From Micromonospora parva (GTDB lineage Bacteria > Actinomycetota > Actinomycetes > Mycobacteriales > Micromonosporaceae), in assembly GCF_000718515.1 (NCBI RefSeq), contig NZ_JNZS01000016.1, forward strand, positions 70,353 through 134,352: a stretch of DNA of 64,000 nucleotides. The letters are read 5' to 3'. Shown here one piece after another: positions 15,228 through 24,564 of this stretch. Below the pieces are notes generated by a model. That model was not told where the DNA came from and did no database searches. It saw nothing but the letters and a program-made list of their open reading frames with translations. Position numbers and translations under genes: made by a program. Positions within the stretch are counted from its first letter, which is position 1. The number at the start of each line of letters is the position of its first letter.

Positions 15228-16415
15228 TCACGACGACCGCCGCCGACCACGCAGCAGCAGGAAGATCAGGTACGGGCCACCGATCGCGGCGGTCAGCACC
15301 CCGGCGGGCAGTTGGGTGGGTGCGAACAGCCGCCGGCCGGCCAGGTCGGCCAGCACCAGCAGGAGCGCGCCGAGCAGGGCCGCGCAGACCAGCGGCGGCC
15401 GTTCGGCGCGTACCAGCCGGCGGGCCACCTGCGGGGCGACCAGCGCCACGAAGTCCACGGCCCCGACCTGGGCGGTGACCATCGCGGCGACGAGCACACC
15501 GGTGCCGGCGAGACCGATCCGGCGGGCCACCGGGCGCAGCCCGACGCCCCGGGCGGTGTCGTCGTCGAGGGCGGTGCTGTTCAGCGCCCAGCCGGCCCAG
15601 GCCAGCACCGGCAGCAGCACCAGCAGGGTGCCGGCGATCCAGGCGGCCTCGCTCCAGCCCTTGCCGGCCAGGGTGCCGATCAGCCAGATCTGCGCGCGCA
15701 GCCCGTCGATCGGGTCGGCGGTGAGCATGACCACCTCGGTGAGCGCCCGGAAGCCGAACGCGACCGCCACGCCGGCGAGCACGAACCGCTGTGCCGCCAG
15801 CCCGTGCCGGGCGCCGAGGGCGAACAGCAGCGCCGCCGCGAGCAGCCCACCCACCAGCGCGGTGGGCGCCACCAGCACGGCGGCCATTCCGCTGGTCAGG
15901 GCCACGGTGGCGGCGAGACCGGCACCCTGGGTGATGCCGATGACGTCCGGGCTGGCGAGCGGGTTGCGGGCCACGCTCTGGATCAGCGTGCCGGCCACGC
16001 CGAAGGCGGCGCCGGCCACGGCGGCCAGCACGACGCGCGGCAGCCGAAGGTCGAAGACCACGAGGTCGTACGGGGTGCCGGCCCCGGAGAGGGCACGCAG
16101 CACGTCGGCCGGGGCGACGTACGGGGTGCCCAGCGAGAGACTGAGCACCACGGCCAGCAGGAGCAGCACGGTCAGCACGGCGGCCACCAGGACCGCGCGA
16201 CGGCGGATCAGCAGGCTGACCGGGCCGATCCGCAGCAGCGACCGCCCGGCCAGCCGGATCGACTCACCGGACGGCACGGCGGTGCTCGACAGGCCGGCGG
16301 CACCGGGCGAGGCGGCGGCGGAGGCGGCGGCGGGCGAGCCGGCGGCGGAGGCGGCGGACGAGGCGGCGGCGTCAGACGCGTCGGAGGGGCCGGAGGTGCG
16401 CTGGGTGGTGGTCAC
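15228..16415 (-). CDS. FecCD-family siderophore permease (second subunit)
   Basis: A 395-residue inner-membrane permease. The first 60 residues are an unusual Ala/Ser/Gly-rich tail (SSAASAAGSPAAASAAASPG) and do not belong to the family fold. From about 75 the typical FecCD segments follow: LRLPRVVLAAVAGAAFGVAG, QSVARNPLASPDVIGITQGA, GAVDFVALVAPQVARRLV and LPAGVLTAAIGGPYLIFLLL. Nine or ten membrane helices are visible. It forms a heterodimer with the product of 16412-17458. GTG 16415 overlaps the preceding stop by four bases (GTGA). A shorter start within the tail is possible. Confidence 0.9.
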   Translation of the reverse strand: MTTTQRTSGPSDASDAAASSAASAAGSPAAASAAASPGAAGLSSTAVPSGESIRLAGRSLLRIGPVSLLIRRRAVLVAAVLTVLLLLAVVLSLSLGTPYVAPADVLRALSGAGTPYDLVVFDLRLPRVVLAAVAGAAFGVAGTLIQSVARNPLASPDVIGITQGAGLAATVALTSGMAAVLVAPTALVGGLLAAALLFALGARHGLAAQRFVLAGVAVAFGFRALTEVVMLTADPIDGLRAQIWLIGTLAGKGWSEAAWIAGTLLVLLPVLAWAGWALNSTALDDDTARGVGLRPVARRIGLAGTGVLVAAMVTAQVGAVDFVALVAPQVARRLVRAERPPLVCAALLGALLLVLADLAGRRLFAPTQLPAGVLTAAIGGPYLIFLLLRGRRRSS

Positions 16416-17458
16416 GCGGTCACCACCCGGGCGCGACGGACCAGCACGGCCAGCAGTGGCGCACCGATCAGCGCGGTGACGATCCCGGCCGGGATTTCGC
16501 CGGGTGGGGCGACGAGCCGACCGACGATGTCGGCGGCGAGCAGCAGCGCCGGCCCGAGCAGGGCGGAGACGGCCAGGGTCCAGCGGTGGTCCGCGCCGAC
16601 CAGGGCGCGCGCCAGGTGCGGCACGGCCAGCCCGACGAACGCGACCGGGCCGGCAGCGGCCACCGCCGCACCGGTCAGCAGCACGGCGGCGAGGCCACCG
16701 CCGAGGCGGACCAGGCCGATCCGGTGGCCGAGTCCACGGGCCACGTCGTCGCCGAGGGCCAGCGCGTCCAGACCGCGGGCCACCAGGGCGGCCAGGACCA
16801 ACCCGACGAGGACGAACGGCAGCACCTGCGCGGTGACCGACAGGTCCCGGCCGGACAGCCCGCCGACCACCCAGAAGCGGTACTCCTCGAAGGTGCGGGC
16901 GTCGATGCTGAGCAGGGCGTACACCCCGGAGGCCAGGCTGGCGTCGAGCGCCGCACCGACCAGCGCGAGGGTGACCGGGCTGGCGCCCTCGCGGGCGCGG
17001 GTGGCGATGGCGAAGACCAACAGCCCGGCGATCAGGGCTCCGGCGATGCCGAACCAGACGTACCCGGCGAGCGTGCCGACGCCGAAGACGGAGATCGCCA
17101 GGACCACCCCGAACGACGCGCCAGCGCTGATGCCCAGGATGCGCGGCTCGGCGAGGGGGTTGCGGGTGAGCGCCTGGAACAGCACCCCCGCCACGGCGAG
17201 CGCGAGGCCGACGGCGAGGCCGAGCGCGGTCCGTGGCATCCGCAGCTCACGGACGATGGTGCTGGCGTCGCCGCCGTCGGGTGCGACGAGCGCGTGCCAG
17301 ACCTGGTCGACGCCGAGTTGTCGGCTGCCGAGCGCGAAGCTGGCCAGCACGGTGAGCAGCAGCACCAGCGCGGCCCCGACGGTGACGGCCACCCGGCGGC
17401 CGGTACGGGTGCCGGACCGGTTGCGGGCCGGGGTCGGCCGGGTGGCGAGGGTGGTCAC
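16412..17458 (-). CDS. FecCD-family siderophore permease (first subunit)
   Basis: A 348-residue permease, first gene of the four-gene ferric-siderophore importer. Family blocks: LRMPRTALGLAVGLALAVAG, FQALTRNPLAEPRILGISAG, GPVAFVGLAVPHLARALVG and PPGEIPAGIVTALIGAPLLA. Start GTG 17458 is preceded by AGGAG three bases upstream. The 60-base gap to the multicopper oxidase gene contains an IdeR/DtxR-type iron box (17480-17498), so the operon should be off in iron-rich cells. Confidence 0.92.
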   Translation of the reverse strand: MTTLATRPTPARNRSGTRTGRRVAVTVGAALVLLLTVLASFALGSRQLGVDQVWHALVAPDGGDASTIVRELRMPRTALGLAVGLALAVAGVLFQALTRNPLAEPRILGISAGASFGVVLAISVFGVGTLAGYVWFGIAGALIAGLLVFAIATRAREGASPVTLALVGAALDASLASGVYALLSIDARTFEEYRFWVVGGLSGRDLSVTAQVLPFVLVGLVLAALVARGLDALALGDDVARGLGHRIGLVRLGGGLAAVLLTGAAVAAAGPVAFVGLAVPHLARALVGADHRWTLAVSALLGPALLLAADIVGRLVAPPGEIPAGIVTALIGAPLLAVLVRRARVVTA

Positions 17459-17479
17459 GAGTCTCCTGCACGTTCACGC

Positions 17480-17498
17480 TTAGGTTCGCCTAACCTTA
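17480..17498. promoter_or_regulatory. IdeR/DmdR iron box
   Basis: TTAGGTTCGCCTAACCTTA matches the 19-bp actinobacterial IdeR consensus TTAGGTTAGGCTAACCTAA at 16 positions. It lies 22 bases upstream of the first permease start, the classical place for iron-dependent repression. Confidence 0.88.
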
Positions 17499-17518
17499 GC
17501 CGAGCTGCAGAAAGAGGC

Positions 17519-19474
17519 CTAACCGGCGTCTGTCGATGCCGTCGGGGCTCCCCCGGCCCCGCCCGCCGCGCCACCGTCACCGGCCGCCGCGCCACCGCGC
17601 GGCAACACGTTCAGCGGTCGCATCATCTCGTTGTCCTCGTGCTCCAGCAGGTGGCAGTGCCAGGCGTACCGACCCGGCAGGTCGAAGTGCGCCTTGATCC
17701 GGGTCACCTCCCACGGGTACGCGAGCACCGTGTCCATCCACCCCCGGTCCGCCGGGCCCGGCTGCACCCTGCCCGAGTGTCCCCGGCCGAGCAGCTCGAA
17801 CTGGACCTGGTGCAGGTGGACCGGGTGCACGTGCCGGGTGAAGTTGCGCACCTCCCAGACCTCGGTGTCGCCGAGGGTGGGCTGTTCGGTCACCGGATCG
17901 CTCCAGCGCAACGGCAGACCCCGGCCGCGCTCGTCGAGGACGCCGAGCAGCATCACCGTCGACCCGCCGGACCCGCGCTCGTTGAGCGCCAGCCGGCGTA
18001 CCCGCTGGGCCGCTCCGAGCCGAGGGTGCGCCGGCAGCCGTAGCTGTTCCGGTGGGACGCTGGGATCCGCGCCGGCGGCGTCGGTGACCACGAACCGCAG
18101 CACCTGCCCGGTGGTCTGCGGGTCGGCCGGCGGGAAGTCCACCCCGGGGCGACCGCCGGCGTACATCCCGTCCGGCCCTTCGTTCACGAGGTACAGCTCG
18201 GTGCCGGCCGGGACGTCGGTGAAGTCGACGATCGCGTCGACCCGCTGGGCGGGGCCGAGTGACACGCGTTCGTGCGCCACCGGCTCCGGCAGGAAGCCGC
18301 CGTCGCTGCCGATCTGCCAGACCGGCAGCACCGGCCGGGCCGGCCGGGCGGTGGCGTTCGCGGCCACGCTGAGCAGCAGGAAACGGCTGTTGCAGCCGTT
18401 GAGCAGCCGGAACCGGTAGCGCCGGCGCCGCACTGTCAGCGTGGGCCAGGTGCGGCCGTTGACCACGATGGTGGAGCCGGAGAACCCGGGCACGGACACT
18501 GGCGGCCCGTCGCCGTTGCCGGAGTACCGCTTCGGGTATTGCAGGTCGCCGTCGGCGGTGAAGCTGCGGTCCTGGATCATCAGCGGGATGTCGTGGTACG
18601 AGGCGGTCGGCGGGTCGTCGCGGGTCGGCGCCGGGCCGGGCAGCACTTCCTCCGGCAGCTCGTCCCCGCCGAGCAGGTAGAACCCGGCGGGCCCGGCGTA
18701 GACGTTCTCGCGGGTGAGCCCGAGCGTGTGGTCGTGGTACCAGAGGGTGCACGGGCGCTGGTCGTTCGCGTACTCGAAGGTGGCCGAGCCCGGCGTCCAG
18801 CGCAGCCCGGACCGTTCGGCGAACCGGGACCGGAACTCGCGGTACGCGCTGCCGGACACGGCGAAGTCCGGCGGCAGGTCGCGGGCCGTCGGCAGGTACC
18901 ACGCCTCCGCGTGCCCGTCGCTCTCCTGGGCGCTGTGCGCGCCGTGCAGATGCACCACCTGCGGCACCGGTCCGCGATACCCCTGCGGGCTGCCGTCCCA
19001 CCGCCCGTGACGGTCCCGGTGCTCGATGCCACCGGCCGGGTTGGCCCAGTGCACTGTGGGGTCCACCGGCAGCAGGTGCGGCAGGTAGTCGCCCCGGTCG
19101 TCGACGAGCTGGTTGACCCAGGTCACCCGCACCGGCCGGCCGACCCGGGCCATGATGGTGGGCGCCGGGTAGCCGAAGCTGCCGGGGTGGGCGGTGGAGC
19201 CGTAGCCCCACACTGTGGTGCGCGGCCACGGGGGCGGCAGGATCTGCTGGCGGAACTGTCGTACCGCGATCTCGTAGGTGTCGCGCTCGGGATCGGGCGC
19301 CACCGTCGGCATCGCCGGGGGGATCCGCAGCGGCGTGACGTACTTCGGGATGTCACGGGCGTCCAGCGACGCTGCCGCGGCGAGCGCCCGGCCCGATGCC
19401 GGCCAGCCCGCCGGGATCAGCGCCGCCGCGCCGCCGGTGGCACCGGCCACGAGCAGCCCACGTCTGGTGACCAT
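17519..19474 (-). CDS. Tat-exported multicopper oxidase
   Basis: A 651-residue three-domain multicopper oxidase. The N-terminus TRRGLLVAGATGG is a twin-arginine signal with an alanine-rich cleavage region. All four copper-binding motifs are present: VVHLHGAHS, LWYHDHTLG, HVHPVHLHQ and WHCHLLEHEDNEM, giving eleven Cu ligands plus an axial Met. The closest types are CotA, bilirubin oxidase and phenoxazinone-synthase-like enzymes. It would oxidise phenols, metals or pigments outside the membrane. Start ATG 19474 has GGGAGG seven bases upstream. Longer in-frame starts precede the Tat signal and are rejected. It sits just upstream of the siderophore operon, so a role with iron is possible but unproven. 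Confidence 0.92.
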   Translation of the reverse strand: MVTRRGLLVAGATGGAAALIPAGWPASGRALAAAASLDARDIPKYVTPLRIPPAMPTVAPDPERDTYEIAVRQFRQQILPPPWPRTTVWGYGSTAHPGSFGYPAPTIMARVGRPVRVTWVNQLVDDRGDYLPHLLPVDPTVHWANPAGGIEHRDRHGRWDGSPQGYRGPVPQVVHLHGAHSAQESDGHAEAWYLPTARDLPPDFAVSGSAYREFRSRFAERSGLRWTPGSATFEYANDQRPCTLWYHDHTLGLTRENVYAGPAGFYLLGGDELPEEVLPGPAPTRDDPPTASYHDIPLMIQDRSFTADGDLQYPKRYSGNGDGPPVSVPGFSGSTIVVNGRTWPTLTVRRRRYRFRLLNGCNSRFLLLSVAANATARPARPVLPVWQIGSDGGFLPEPVAHERVSLGPAQRVDAIVDFTDVPAGTELYLVNEGPDGMYAGGRPGVDFPPADPQTTGQVLRFVVTDAAGADPSVPPEQLRLPAHPRLGAAQRVRRLALNERGSGGSTVMLLGVLDERGRGLPLRWSDPVTEQPTLGDTEVWEVRNFTRHVHPVHLHQVQFELLGRGHSGRVQPGPADRGWMDTVLAYPWEVTRIKAHFDLPGRYAWHCHLLEHEDNEMMRPLNVLPRGGAAAGDGGAAGGAGGAPTASTDAG

Positions 19475-19502
19475 GCCGCACCTCCCAATCGTCGCGAACC
19501 TC

Positions 19503-19520
19503 GATATGAGAATGAGATTC
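19503..19520. promoter_or_regulatory. Possible Fur-family operator
   Basis: GATATGAGAATGAGATTC reads as three loosely related hexamers of the kind seen in Fur/Zur boxes, and is AT-rich against its surroundings. It lies 29 bases upstream of the oxidase start and 73 before the YciI-like gene. The match is weak. Confidence 0.3.
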
Positions 19521-19592
19521 GCGGACGACCACAGGACGGACAGATGCTCGATGGCACCCAGAAGAGGGACATTCGCCTCATAGGGTGGGAAC

Positions 19593-19952
19593 ATGCGATT
19601 CGACCAGCACACGGTCGTCCTGCTGAGCCGACCGTCGGATCCGCCGGAGCTGCCGCAGGACGCCATCGACCGCCTGCAGGACGCCCACCTGGCGCATCAG
19701 GCGGGCCTCGTGCAGCAGGGGCTGGTGCTCGCGGCCGGGCCGTTCCTCCACCCCGACGACGAGCGGTTGCGGGGCTTCGTGGTGCTGTCCATCGCCCCGG
19801 ACGAGGCCCGCGCGCTCTTCGCCAACGACCCGGCCGTGCGTGCCGGTCGCCTGCTCGCGCGGGTGACCACCTGGCTGCTCCCGGAGGGCAACCTGCGCTT
19901 CGAGAGCGTGCCGGTGCCGCAGTCGATGCTGGAGGCCGCCGCCGGAGACTGA
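19593..19952 (+). CDS. YciI-like protein
   Basis: A 119-residue YCII-superfamily protein. LPQDAIDRLQDAHLAHQAGL supplies the Asp-His pair, and GLVLAAGPFLH, LRGFVVLS and DPAVRAGRLLARVTTWL follow the domain pattern. The ferredoxin-like fold often binds small substrates. Enzymatic activity is known only for few members, so no reaction is assigned. TAGGGT (19581-19586) lies six bases before the ATG with no ribosome site, indicating a leaderless mRNA. It is divergent from the multicopper oxidase. Confidence 0.85.
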   Translation: MRFDQHTVVLLSRPSDPPELPQDAIDRLQDAHLAHQAGLVQQGLVLAAGPFLHPDDERLRGFVVLSIAPDEARALFANDPAVRAGRLLARVTTWLLPEGNLRFESVPVPQSMLEAAAGD

Positions 19953-19963
19953 CGCGCGCCCGG

Positions 19964-20356
19964 TCAGCCGGCCGAGTCGCTGCCGGTCTCCGCCGGCAGC
20001 TTCCCGAGCGGGACCACCAGCGGGGCGTCCATCGGGCCGACGATCACCCGCAGGTCCGGGAAGTGGTCGGCCAGCACCTGCCGGCACCGGGCACAGGGCG
20101 CGACGACCTCGCGACCGCGGTCGGCGACCGTGACGATCGTCTCCAACGCGGTGACGCCCTGCGTCGCGGCCGTGGCGATCACGACCAGCTCGGCGCAGAC
20201 CGCTGCGCTGGCGTGCCGGACGTTCACGCCCGTGAAGACCCGCCCGTCCACGGTCCGGGCCGCCGACGCGACAGTGTGGCGCTGGCTGCGGCACCGCAGC
20301 TTGGCGACCGCGGTGGCGGCCTGCACCAACGCGCGGTCGGTGTCACGCATCTCCAT
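19964..20356 (-). CDS. Cytidine-deaminase-fold protein
   Basis: A 130-residue zinc-dependent deaminase. AVCAELVVIATA supplies the first zinc Cys and catalytic Glu, and PCARCRQVLADHF the remaining two Cys. The length and Cys-Ala-Glu motif fit homotetrameric cytidine deaminases, though the sequence between motifs is divergent. It could also be a blasticidin-S-deaminase-like enzyme. It would act in pyrimidine salvage in the cytoplasm. The start may be ATG 20356 or ATG 20350. It is convergent with the YciI-like gene and divergent from hrpA. Confidence 0.85.
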   Translation of the reverse strand: MEMRDTDRALVQAATAVAKLRCRSQRHTVASAARTVDGRVFTGVNVRHASAAVCAELVVIATAATQGVTALETIVTVADRGREVVAPCARCRQVLADHFPDLRVIVGPMDAPLVVPLGKLPAETGSDSAG

Positions 20357-20511
20357 CCCGGCTCCCCCAGCGCTCGACGTCGGCCGCCAACTCTAGGTCC
20401 CGGTCATGGCCGTCACGGGACCGGAGGCCCCCGGTGAACGGCAGTCGAGGAGCGGGCCGCTCGATAACCCGGGGGCGGTGCGCCGCCGGGCTGCCTATCC
20501 TTGGGCACGAC

Positions 20512-23500
20512 ATGCAGAATCCAACCGCCTCCGTCGCGACCGATCCCGTTCGCGAGCTGCACCGCCGCCTCACCCCTCTGATGTTCCGCGACCAGCGCCG
20601 ACTCCAGCGGCGGCTGGACGGTGCCCGCAAGCTGCGCGACCCGCAGCGTCGGGAGGCGGCGCTGACCGAGATCACCGCCGACCTGGTCCGGGCCGAGCAG
20701 CGGCTCGCCGCCCGCCAGGCCGCGGTGCCCGTGATCACGTACCCGGCGGGTCTGCCGGTCAGTGAGCGCAAGGACGACATCGCCACGGCCATCCGCGACC
20801 ACCAGGTGGTGATCGTGGCGGGCGAGACCGGCTCCGGCAAGACCACCCAGATCCCCAAGATCTGCCTGGAGCTGGGGCGCGGCGTGCACGGCCTGATCGG
20901 GCACACCCAGCCCCGGCGGTTGGCCGCCCGCACGGTGGCCGACCGGATCGCCGACGAGCTGGGCACCGAGCTGGGTGACGTGGTCGGCTACAAGGTGCGC
21001 TTCACCGACCAGGTCAGCGAACGCAGCCTGGTGAAGCTGATGACCGACGGCATCCTGCTGGCCGAGCTGCAGACCGACCGGATGCTGCGCCAGTACGACA
21101 CGCTGATCATCGACGAGGCGCACGAGCGCAGCCTCAACATCGACTTCATCCTCGGGTACCTGCGGGAGCTGCTGCCCCGCCGACCCGACCTCAAGGTGAT
21201 CATCACCTCGGCGACCATCGAGACCGACCGGTTCGCCAAGCACTTCGCTGACACCGAGGGCAGTCCCGCGCCGGTCGTCGAGGTCTCCGGACGCACCTAT
21301 CCGGTCGAGGTCCGCTACCGCCCGCTGGTCGAGCTCGCCGAGGGCGAGGACGACGGCGACGCCGACGAGGAGAACGTCCGCGACCAGATCCAGGCGATCG
21401 GCGACGCCGTCGAGGAGCTGGCCGCCGAGGGCCCCGGCGACATCCTGGTCTTCCTCAGCGGCGAGCGGGAGATCCGGGACACCGCCGACGCGCTGGGCAA
21501 GCTGGTGCAGAAGAAGCGAACGCTGCTCGGCACCGAGATCCTGCCGCTGTACGCGCGGCTCTCCTCCGCCGAGCAGCACCGGGTCTTCGCCGCGCACAAC
21601 TCCCGTCGGGTGGTGCTCGCCACCAACGTCGCGGAGACCTCGCTGACAGTGCCCGGCATCAAGTACGTGGTGGACCCGGGCACCGCCCGCATCTCCCGCT
21701 ACTCCAGCCGGCTCAAGGTGCAGCGGCTGCCGATCGAGCCGATCTCCCAGGCCTCGGCCAACCAGCGCAAGGGCCGCTGCGGCCGTACGTCGGACGGCAT
21801 CTGCATCCGCCTCTACGACGAGCAGGACTTCGCGTCCCGGCCCGAGTTCACCGACCCGGAGATCCTGCGGACCAACCTGGCGTCGGTCATCCTCCAGATG
21901 ACAGCGATCGGGCTCGGCGATCTCGCCGCGTTCCCGTTCATCGACCCGCCGGACAAGCGCAACATCACCGACGGTGTCAATCTGCTGCACGAGTTGGGCG
22001 CGTTGGACCCGACCGAGGTTGACCCGGCGAAGCGGCTCACCGCGCTCGGTCGGCGGCTGGCCCAGCTGCCTGTCGACCCGCGACTGGCCCGGATGGTGGT
22101 CGAGGGCGAGCGCAACGGCTGCGCCACCGAGGTGCTGGTGATCGCCGCCGCGCTCTCCATCCAGGACCCGCGGGAGCGACCGGCGGAGAAGCAGGCCCAG
22201 GCCGACCAGGCGCACGCCCGGTTCGCCGACAAGGAGTCGGACTTCGTCGCCTACCTCAATCTGTGGCGTTACCTGCGCGAGCAACAGCGCGAGCTGTCCT
22301 CCAGCGCCTTCCGCCGGATGTGCAAGGCGGAGTACCTGAACTACCTGCGGATCCGCGAGTGGCAGGACATCGTCAGCCAACTGCGCCAGGTGCTGCGTAC
22401 CCCGGGCGAGGGCGACCGGCGCGGTGGACGGCCGGCGCCCGACACCCCGGCCGACGCGGACGCCGGCCGGGCCCGCCGTGGTGGCGCGGACCTGCCGGAG
22501 GAGATCGACACCCCGAAGGTGCACCAGTCGCTGCTGCCCGGCCTGCTGTCGCACATCGGCCTCAAGGACGCCCAGAAACACGAGTACCTGGGGGCGCGGG
22601 GGGCGAAGTTCGCTGTCTTCCCCGGATCGGCGTTGTTCAAGAAGCCGCCGCGCTGGGTGATGGCCGCCGAGTTGGTGGAGACATCCCGGCTGTGGGGCCG
22701 CATCGCCGGTCGGGTCGAGCCGGAGTGGGTCGAGCCCCTCGCCCAGCACCTGGTCAAGCGCAGTTACAGCGAGCCGCACTGGGAGAAGAAGCAGGCCGCG
22801 GTGATGGCCTACGAGAAGGTCACCCTGTACGGCGTTCCGCTGGTCAGCTCCCGCAAGGTCAACTTCGGGCGGATCGACCCGACGCTGAGCCGGGAGCTGT
22901 TCATCAGGCACGCCCTGGTCGAGGGTGACTGGCAGACCCACCACCAGTTCTGGGCGGAGAACAAGCGGCTGCTCGCCGAGATCGAGGAGCTGGAGAGCCG
23001 GGCCCGACGCCGGGACATCCTGGTCGACGACGAGACCATCTTCGGCTTCTACGACCAGCGGATCCCGGCCGACGTCTCCTCCGGCCGACACTTCGACTCG
23101 TGGTGGAAGAAGACCCGCCGCGAGCGACCCGACCTGCTCACCTTCACCCGCGACCTGCTGATCAACGATGGTCGGGCGGGCGTGGCCGAGGACGACTACC
23201 CGGACGAGTGGCAGACCGACGGGGTGAGTCTCCCGCTGACGTACCGGTTCGAGCCGGGCACGCCGGACGACGGCGTCACAGTGGACATCCCGTTGCCGCT
23301 GCTCAACCAGGTGCCGGCGGAGAGCTTCGACTGGCAGGTGCCGGGGCTGCGCGAGGAGACGGTGATCGCGCTGATCCGCTCGCTGCCGAAGGCGATCCGC
23401 CGCAACTTCGTCCCGGTGCCGGACTACGCCCGGGCCGCCCTGGCGGCGATCACGCCCGGCGAGGAGTCGCTGCTGGACGCGCTCACCCGGCAGCTGCGCC

Positions 23501-24558
23501 GGATGACCGGGGTGACAGTGCCCCGCGATGCCTGGGAGCCGGGCAAGCTCCCGCCGCACCTGCGGGTGACCTTCCGGGTGCTCGGCGACGACGAGAAGCC
23601 GGTCGCCGAGGGCAAGGACCTGCCGGCCCTGCAACGCCAACTCCGCCAGGAGGTACGCCAAACGGTGGCGGCCGCCGCGCCGGAGGTGGCCCGCACGGGC
23701 CTGCGGGAGTGGAGCATCGGCACGCTGCCCCGCACCATCGAGCAGGTCCGGGCCGGCTACGCGGTCACCGCGTACCCGGCGCTGGTGGACGAGGGCGCCA
23801 CGGTCGGGGTGCGGGTGTTCGACTCCCCCGCCGAGGCGGAGGCGGCGCACTGGGCGGGCACCCGCCGGCTGCTGCGGCTCACCGTGCCGTCCCCGGCTCG
23901 GTTCCTGCAGGGGCGGCTGAGCAACGAGGCGAAGCTGGCGCTGAGCCGTAACCCGCACGGCGGTGTACAGGAGTTGATCGAGGACGCCGCGGGCGCGGCC
24001 ATCGACCGGCTGATCGCTGCGGCCGGTGGGCCGGCGTGGGACGCCGACGGTTTCGCGGCGGTGCGTGAGAAGGTCCGCGCCGACCTGGTCGACACCGTCG
24101 TCGAGGTGATGGACCGGGTCCGCAAGGTCCTCGCCGCCGCGTACGCCGTCGAGCAGCGCCTCGGCGCGACCCGCAACCTCGCCGTGGTGGCGGCGCTGGC
24201 CGACATCCGCAACCAGCTCGCCGGGCTGGTGCACGCCGGGTTCATCACCGAGACCGGGTACGCGCGCCTGCCCGACCTGCTGCGCTACCTCACCGCCATC
24301 GAACGTCGACTGGACCGCCTCGGCGGCAACCCGCAACGCGACCGCCAACAGCAGGACCGGATCGCCGTGGTGCAGAAGGAGTACGCCGACCTGCTCGCCA
24401 ACCTGCCGCCGGCCCGTCGGCAGGAGACGGCGGTCCGGCAGATCCGCTGGATGATCGAGGAGCTGCGGGTGAACGTCTTCGCCCAGGCGCTGGGCACCCC
24501 GTACCCCGTCTCGGAGCAGCGAATCTACCGCGCGATGGACGACGCCGAGGGCCGCTGA
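20512..24558 (+). CDS. hrpA: DEAH-box ATP-dependent RNA helicase HrpA
   Basis: A 1348-residue DEAH helicase of the long HrpA form. Motifs: GETGSGKTTQIPK (I), TQPRRLAARTVADR (Ia), DEAHERSLNIDF (II), TSATIETDRF (III), NVAETSLTVPGI (V) and QRKGRCGRTSDGICIRLY (VI). The C-terminal two-thirds include the helicase-associated and OB regions and the DUF3418-type tail of HrpA. In Escherichia coli HrpA rescues stalled ribosomes. ATG 20512 has TATCCT ten bases before it and no ribosome site. An in-frame upstream codon would add 26 residues of non-family sequence. It ends six bases from the convergent LysR gene, with no terminator seen between. Confidence 0.95.
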   Translation: MQNPTASVATDPVRELHRRLTPLMFRDQRRLQRRLDGARKLRDPQRREAALTEITADLVRAEQRLAARQAAVPVITYPAGLPVSERKDDIATAIRDHQVVIVAGETGSGKTTQIPKICLELGRGVHGLIGHTQPRRLAARTVADRIADELGTELGDVVGYKVRFTDQVSERSLVKLMTDGILLAELQTDRMLRQYDTLIIDEAHERSLNIDFILGYLRELLPRRPDLKVIITSATIETDRFAKHFADTEGSPAPVVEVSGRTYPVEVRYRPLVELAEGEDDGDADEENVRDQIQAIGDAVEELAAEGPGDILVFLSGEREIRDTADALGKLVQKKRTLLGTEILPLYARLSSAEQHRVFAAHNSRRVVLATNVAETSLTVPGIKYVVDPGTARISRYSSRLKVQRLPIEPISQASANQRKGRCGRTSDGICIRLYDEQDFASRPEFTDPEILRTNLASVILQMTAIGLGDLAAFPFIDPPDKRNITDGVNLLHELGALDPTEVDPAKRLTALGRRLAQLPVDPRLARMVVEGERNGCATEVLVIAAALSIQDPRERPAEKQAQADQAHARFADKESDFVAYLNLWRYLREQQRELSSSAFRRMCKAEYLNYLRIREWQDIVSQLRQVLRTPGEGDRRGGRPAPDTPADADAGRARRGGADLPEEIDTPKVHQSLLPGLLSHIGLKDAQKHEYLGARGAKFAVFPGSALFKKPPRWVMAAELVETSRLWGRIAGRVEPEWVEPLAQHLVKRSYSEPHWEKKQAAVMAYEKVTLYGVPLVSSRKVNFGRIDPTLSRELFIRHALVEGDWQTHHQFWAENKRLLAEIEELESRARRRDILVDDETIFGFYDQRIPADVSSGRHFDSWWKKTRRERPDLLTFTRDLLINDGRAGVAEDDYPDEWQTDGVSLPLTYRFEPGTPDDGVTVDIPLPLLNQVPAESFDWQVPGLREETVIALIRSLPKAIRRNFVPVPDYARAALAAITPGEESLLDALTRQLRRMTGVTVPRDAWEPGKLPPHLRVTFRVLGDDEKPVAEGKDLPALQRQLRQEVRQTVAAAAPEVARTGLREWSIGTLPRTIEQVRAGYAVTAYPALVDEGATVGVRVFDSPAEAEAAHWAGTRRLLRLTVPSPARFLQGRLSNEAKLALSRNPHGGVQELIEDAAGAAIDRLIAAAGGPAWDADGFAAVREKVRADLVDTVVEVMDRVRKVLAAAYAVEQRLGATRNLAVVAALADIRNQLAGLVHAGFITETGYARLPDLLRYLTAIERRLDRLGGNPQRDRQQQDRIAVVQKEYADLLANLPPARRQETAVRQIRWMIEELRVNVFAQALGTPYPVSEQRIYRAMDDAEGR

Positions 24559-24564
24559 CGCCGG

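Noticed and set aside
13410-17458. Siderophore biosynthesis cluster
   Set aside because: Only uptake genes (binding protein, ATPase, two permeases) are present; no NRPS or NIS enzyme is in the window.
20413-24348. A 1311-codon open frame on the minus strand opposite hrpA
   Set aside because: It mirrors hrpA codons; in GC-rich genes the antisense frame is often open. No start signal, and the His/Gln/Leu/Arg-rich product has no domain.
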